A stretch of 64,000 nucleotides of DNA from Amycolatopsis pittospori. Its GTDB lineage: Bacteria > Actinomycetota > Actinomycetes > Mycobacteriales > Pseudonocardiaceae. The notes beneath the pieces are model-generated. The model was not told the DNA's origin. It saw only the letters and a program-made list of their open reading frames with translations, and ran no database searches. The position numbers and the translations under genes were made by a program. Positions 60,782-64,000 of the stretch are shown in pieces. Location of the stretch: assembly GCF_013870525.1 (NCBI RefSeq), contig NZ_JACBXD010000009.1, positions 81,785 to 145,784 of the forward strand, given 5' to 3'. The first letter of the stretch is position 1; every line of letters begins with the position of its first letter.

Positions 60782-60801
60782 GCATTTAGCCCGCTGAAGG
60801 C
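60782..60801. repeat. Diverged GCATTTAG element
   Basis: GCATTTAG-CCCG-CTGAAGGC, with a partly degenerate right arm. The gap 60619-60884 therefore holds three repeat elements plus the ArsR promoter region. Confidence 0.55.
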
Positions 60802-60827
60802 GCGTGGGGTCGTTGTTCGATGGTTGT

Positions 60828-60853
60828 CGTAGTTCGATGCTGACCGTACTACG
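60828..60853. promoter_or_regulatory. Candidate ArsR operator
   Basis: CGTAGT-N14-ACTACG, with a third related word CGTACTATG at the start of the ArsR gene (60879-60887). It lies 32 bp upstream of the ArsR ATG and fits autoregulation. Confidence 0.4.
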
Positions 60854-60884
60854 ATCTCACGGGAAGTTCGAGGGGCGTCGTACT

Positions 60885-61208
60885 ATGGACTTCATGGCCG
60901 CGAACCAGCAGTACGTCTATCCCGAGCCGGACGAGATCCGGATCGAGGCGGTCCTCGCCGCGCTCGCGGACCCGGTACGGCTCGACATGGTCCGGCAGCT
61001 GGCCGACGCCGGCACCGAGATCTCGTGCAGCGGATTCGACGTCGCCGTGACCAAATCCACACTCACCCACCACCTGCGCACCTTGCGCGAAGCGGGCGTC
61101 ATCATGGGCCGCCAGCAGGGCACGGCGCGCTACAACTCCTTGCGCCGCAACGAACTCGACGCCCTCTTCCCCGGCCTGCTCCAGGGCGTGCTCGCCGCCC
61201 GCCGCTGA
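60885..61208 (+). CDS. ArsR-family winged-helix regulator
   Basis: A 107-aa regulator (IRIEAVLAALADPVRLDMVRQLADAGTEISCSGFDVAVTKSTLTHHLRTLREAGVIMGRQQGTARYNSLRRNELDALFPGLL). AGGGG nine bases upstream supports ATG 60885 over ATG 60894. No clear paired cysteine metal site is seen, so it may respond to a non-metal signal. It lies between two related MFS exporters and may control either or both. Confidence 0.9.
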   Translation: MDFMAANQQYVYPEPDEIRIEAVLAALADPVRLDMVRQLADAGTEISCSGFDVAVTKSTLTHHLRTLREAGVIMGRQQGTARYNSLRRNELDALFPGLLQGVLAARR

Positions 61209-61362
61209 GGGTGGGCAGCCTCACCCGAAACCGGGATGACAAAGGCGCCCTTGATCCGTTGAACTGGGGGCAGGGCAGCTCGTCGACGCACGCGCCGAAC
61301 GCGCTGTCCTCCTTTGTGTCCGAGACCTAAATCGATTCAGGCTCCCATCCGCGACGGTGGGC

Positions 61363-61378
61363 GAGTAATCGTTTACTC
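61363..61378. promoter_or_regulatory. Candidate operator upstream of the second MFS gene
   Basis: GAGTAA-TCGT-TTACTC, a perfect 6-bp-arm dyad 24 bp before the MFS start. AT-rich for this genome. The region 61209-61362 otherwise shows no gene. Confidence 0.45.
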
Positions 61379-61402
61379 AGTACGACCCTCGAAAGGAGAG
61401 CC

Positions 61403-62575
61403 GTGCCCGTCGCGCTGCTCGCGCTCGCCATCGGTGCCTTCGGCATCGGGACCACCGAATTCGTCATGATGGGCGTGCTGCCCGAAGCCGCCAAGGATTT
61501 CGGCGTGTCGATCCCGTCCGCCGGTTACCTCATTTCGGGTTACGCACTCGGCGTCGTGGTCGGAGCCCCGCTGCTCACCGCGGCCGCCGTGCGCCTCCCG
61601 CGCAAGACCATGCTGCTCGCGATGATGGGGCTGTTCACGCTCGGCAATGTCCTCTTCGCACTGTCGCCGAACCAGGAGTTCGGCGTCGCCTTCCGCTTCC
61701 TCGCCGGCCTGCCGCACGGCGCGTTCTTCGGCGCCGGAGCGGTCGTCGCGTCCAGCCTGGCGAAGCCGGGTGAACGCGCGAAGGCCGTCTCGATGATGTT
61801 CATGGGCCTGACGCTGGCCAACGTCGTCGGCGTACCGCTCGGGACGCTGCTCGGCCAGAAGGTCGGCTGGCGCGCGACCTTCGGCGTCGTCGCCGTGATC
61901 GGCCTGCTCGCCATGGCCGCGATCGCGAAACTGGTCCCCCACCAGGGCAAACCCGTCGAGCCGTCGCTGCGTGGCGAACTCGGCGCGTTCCGCCGCCCGC
62001 AGGTGTGGCTCGCGCTCGCGATCGTCACCTTCGGCCTCGGCGGTGTGTTCGCCTGCCTGTCCTACATCGCGCCGATGCTGACCGACGTCACCGGCTACTC
62101 GCCGTCCAACGTCACCCTGCTGCTCTCGCTGGCCGGGGTCGGCATGACGATCGGCAACTACCTCGGCGGCAGGCTCGCCGACAAGGCGCTGATGCCGAGC
62201 CTCTACGTCTCCCTGATCGGGCTCGCCACGGTGCTGGCGATCTTCACCTTCACCGCGAACGGGAAGGTCGGCGCCGCGGTGACGATCTTCTTCGTCGGCC
62301 TCGCCGGCTTCATGATCGGCCCGATGATGCAGGCCCGGATCATGGAGAAGGCGGGCGGCACGCCTTCGCTGGTCTCCGCCGCCGTCCAGTCGGCCTTCAA
62401 CATCGCGAACTCCATCGGCGCCTACCTCGGCGGCCTGGTGATCGCCGGCGGGTTCGGCCTGGTCGCGCCCAACTGGGTCGGCGCGTCGCTGGCGGTGCTG
62501 GGGCTCTCGCTGGCCGTCGTCTCGGGCGGCCTCGACCGTCGCGAGGCGAGGCTCACCCCGGCCATGGCCTCCTGA
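61403..62575 (+). CDS. MFS transporter (DHA1 exporter class)
   Basis: A 390-aa 12-helix exporter (VPVALLALAIGAFGIGTTEFVMMGVLPEAAKDFGVSIPSAGYLISGYALGVVVGAPLLTAAAVRLPRK). GIGTTEFVMMGVLP is a hallmark of the AraJ/YdhP-like group. GTG 61403 is preceded by AAGGAG. Sequence style is close to that of the 59449-60618 protein, so the two are distant paralogues. Substrate unknown; sugar or drug efflux is plausible. Confidence 0.92.
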   Translation: MPVALLALAIGAFGIGTTEFVMMGVLPEAAKDFGVSIPSAGYLISGYALGVVVGAPLLTAAAVRLPRKTMLLAMMGLFTLGNVLFALSPNQEFGVAFRFLAGLPHGAFFGAGAVVASSLAKPGERAKAVSMMFMGLTLANVVGVPLGTLLGQKVGWRATFGVVAVIGLLAMAAIAKLVPHQGKPVEPSLRGELGAFRRPQVWLALAIVTFGLGGVFACLSYIAPMLTDVTGYSPSNVTLLLSLAGVGMTIGNYLGGRLADKALMPSLYVSLIGLATVLAIFTFTANGKVGAAVTIFFVGLAGFMIGPMMQARIMEKAGGTPSLVSAAVQSAFNIANSIGAYLGGLVIAGGFGLVAPNWVGASLAVLGLSLAVVSGGLDRREARLTPAMAS

Positions 62576-62594
62576 CCGGCCGCCGACGGTCCTC

Positions 62595-62894
62595 TCAGGA
62601 CAGGGGACCGCCGGTGATCGTGAAGGCGATGAAAAGGATCAAGACAGAAAGCGCGCCATAAGTGAGGACGTCGACAGGCTTGCCCCGGATCGCCAGGAGC
62701 CCTGCCTTGGCGTCGGGCAGGACCGCCCTCAGCAGACCCGCGAGCATCAGCGCCCCGCCGATCAGCGCCGCGCCCTGACGCCAGTGGTACTGGCCGATCC
62801 GCAGGGCGGCGACGGCCACCACCAGCATCACCAGCAGGAACGGCAGGTGATGGAGCAGTGCCCCACGGTCACGCCGCTGTCCGGCCACCGCCAT
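62595..62894 (-). CDS. DUF3017 membrane protein
   Basis: A 99-aa protein with three transmembrane helices (LLHHLPFLLVMLVVAVAALRIGQYHW, GAALIGGALMLAGLLRAVLP, VLTYGALSVLILFIAFTI) and the DUF3017 pattern including RQGAALIGGALMLAGLLRAVLPDAKAGLLAIRGKPVDVL. ATG 62894 has GAGG upstream; the long upstream frame is antisense to the next gene and not real. Function is unknown. Relatives often lie beside folD, which is absent here. Confidence 0.85.
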   Translation of the reverse strand: MAVAGQRRDRGALLHHLPFLLVMLVVAVAALRIGQYHWRQGAALIGGALMLAGLLRAVLPDAKAGLLAIRGKPVDVLTYGALSVLILFIAFTITGGPLS

Positions 62895-63047
62895 CAGTCC
62901 TCGTCCTTCGGGGTCTCGCGGGCAAATCGATTCACTCCGCCAGTATCCCGGGTGAGTAACCGGACAGCAGGTCAGGGCGTCTTCCGGGCTGTCAAGAGCG
63001 GTAAAACCCACATGCAGGGTGCACACGGGCCCGGATACGGTCAAAAT

Positions 63048-64000
63048 GTGACCGTGGCACAACCGACGACTCAGTTGAACGCGACCGAGCAGGACACCCT
63101 GGTCAAACAGATCGGCCTCGCCCTGCTGCGGGCCGCGCCGCGCGATTGGCGAAAGGTGAGCGCCGAGTACCGAGCCGTCGGCAGGTACCACGAGATGACC
63201 GGCGAGATCATCACCGAGGACGGCACCTCGCACGAGTGGGTCGCGACGCACGACATCGCGACGCTGTTCGGCAGGCTCCGTGCCGGGATGTACCGCGACG
63301 GCCGCGGCACCTGGTTCAACGCGCGCTACCAGCTCGACCACCCGTCCAGCTACAACCTCGAGTACAACCGCGACGAGCCCACCTGGCGCCTCGCGCCGCC
63401 TCCCCAGGCACTGTCCGACGAACTGCGCATGTTCCCCCGCTCCGAGGAGAACGTGCCCGAATGGCTGATCCGGCGCATGTCCGGCCTCGGCCCCGAACAG
63501 CCCGGGCCGCATTTCCGTATCGCCCGCATCTTCGACACCATCGGCCCGGCCGGGCGCCCGGTGATCAACCGGCCCGATCTGGAGATCGAGGAGCAGGACA
63601 GGCTGCTCGAATACCTCGACCACGCGCCGCTGGTGGTCCCCGAGCGCGGCTACGACATCGACAGGCTCGCGCAGACCCCCGAGGCCACCGTCCCGGTCGC
63701 CTTCCACAGCGACGGCCAGTGGATCTGGCCCGCCGCGGTCAACTTCTACCTGCGTGAGTACGGCGTCTCCCCGGAACTCGACCTGATCGAGCACGTCCGG
63801 CAGAACGGTTTCACGCAGCCCGAGGTCGACGAACCGACGCGTCAGGCCGCGGCCGGATACCTCACCCGGGGGAACCAGCCACCGCAGCAGCGTCCGGGCG
63901 GTCCCGGTGGACCCGGTGGTCCGGGAGGACTCAACGGCGGCCCTGGTGGCCCCGGTGGGCCGCCTCCGCAGGGTCCGCCGCCGAACGGCCCTGTGCCGCC
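63048..64000 (+). CDS. YezG-like immunity-domain protein with Gly/Pro-rich tail (3' truncated by window end)
   Basis: The frame runs off the right edge; 317 residues are visible. Start is GTG 63048 or GTG 63054. Two blocks of the same general style occur: WRKVSAEYRAVGRYHEMTGEIITEDGTSHEWVATHDIATLFGRLRAGMYRDGRGTWFNARYQLDHPSSYNLEYNRDEPTW, resembling YezG-type immunity/antitoxin domains, and a second segment ending FHSDGQWIWPAAVNFYLREYGVSPELDLIEHVR. From about 63888 the sequence is GGPGGPGG/PPP repeats, a flexible linker. From memory, related Pseudonocardiales proteins continue into a TNT-type NAD-glycohydrolase domain; that part is outside the window. Confidence 0.65.
   Translation, partial: MTVAQPTTQLNATEQDTLVKQIGLALLRAAPRDWRKVSAEYRAVGRYHEMTGEIITEDGTSHEWVATHDIATLFGRLRAGMYRDGRGTWFNARYQLDHPSSYNLEYNRDEPTWRLAPPPQALSDELRMFPRSEENVPEWLIRRMSGLGPEQPGPHFRIARIFDTIGPAGRPVINRPDLEIEEQDRLLEYLDHAPLVVPERGYDIDRLAQTPEATVPVAFHSDGQWIWPAAVNFYLREYGVSPELDLIEHVRQNGFTQPEVDEPTRQAAAGYLTRGNQPPQQRPGGPGGPGGPGGLNGGPGGPGGPPPQGPPPNGPVP

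Noticed and set aside
63146..63757. A 203-codon frame inside the last gene
   Set aside because: It is Arg/Pro-rich shadow; the frame starting at 63048 has proper protein composition, GC3 bias and runs to the window end.

Overview
The window is very GC-rich with strong third-position GC bias, many GTG starts, short ATGA/GTGA/TGATG gene overlaps and several probable leaderless starts. Together with the gene content (sdhCDAB, homodimeric NADP isocitrate dehydrogenase, a BMP-type nucleoside importer next to cdd-deoA, DUF1918, DUF3017) this points to a high-GC actinomycete. The extragenic palindrome families resemble those I associate with Pseudonocardiales such as Amycolatopsis; that assignment is inference, since no 16S gene or species marker is present. 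No tRNA, rRNA, CRISPR array, transposase or phage gene was seen.

Layout. 0-4.5 kb: a truncated secreted beta-lactamase-fold protein, then deoC, an aldehyde dehydrogenase and a non-catalytic ALDH-like protein, apparently one transcription unit for deoxyribose catabolism. 4.6-6.9 kb: a TetR regulator divergent from a cytochrome P450 and its 3Fe-4S ferredoxin. 6.9-12.1 kb: an ABC importer (two permeases, a lipoprotein and a zinc polyol-type dehydrogenase, but no ATPase) divergent from a SorC-family regulator, with two matched operator palindromes between them. 12.1-20.3 kb: HxlR/NADP-oxidoreductase pair, a membrane protein, a Ski2-like helicase, an acidic protein, an MFS exporter and adenosine deaminase. 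20.5-28.8 kb: a coiled-coil protein, then a tightly overlapped nucleoside salvage operon read leftward: BMP lipoprotein, ABC ATPase, two permeases, cdd, deoA.

29.4-32.8 kb: sdhCDAB after a 614-bp stretch without a convincing gene. 33-34 kb: an AbiEi/DUF559-like gene of foreign appearance between two 55-bp perfect palindromes. 34-43.6 kb: mostly cell-envelope and secreted functions: M14 carboxypeptidase, S8 protease, D,D-carboxypeptidase, YihY protein, trpS, S1 protease, a regulator remnant, and a GH19 chitinase with DasR-like sites over its promoter. 43.6-52.8 kb: MarR/cupin pair, Pro/Gln/Tyr-rich protein, exonuclease III, SRPBCC and MBL proteins, icd, two tandem paralogous membrane proteins, a DUF2203-methyltransferase fusion and a secreted lipase. 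52.9-64 kb: Lrp regulator, SDR, aldo/keto reductase, lysE-lysG pair, DNA repair glycosylase, GNAT, methyltransferases, DUF1918, two MFS exporters, ArsR, DUF3017, and a 3'-truncated protein with a Gly/Pro-rich tail.

Functional threads: adenosine deaminase, the nucleoside importer, cdd, deoA and, 20 kb away, deoC-ALDH form a complete route from external nucleosides to deoxyribose phosphate and onward to acetyl units. sdhCDAB and icd are core TCA genes.

The most unusual structural signal is a family of short extragenic palindromes, GC(G/A)TTTAG-N4-CTAA(A/T)(C/T)GC, with at least 13 copies here, three of which supply the stop codon and last residues of adjacent genes. It is mixed with a second family of long GTGAAGGCC-type hairpins at gene ends.
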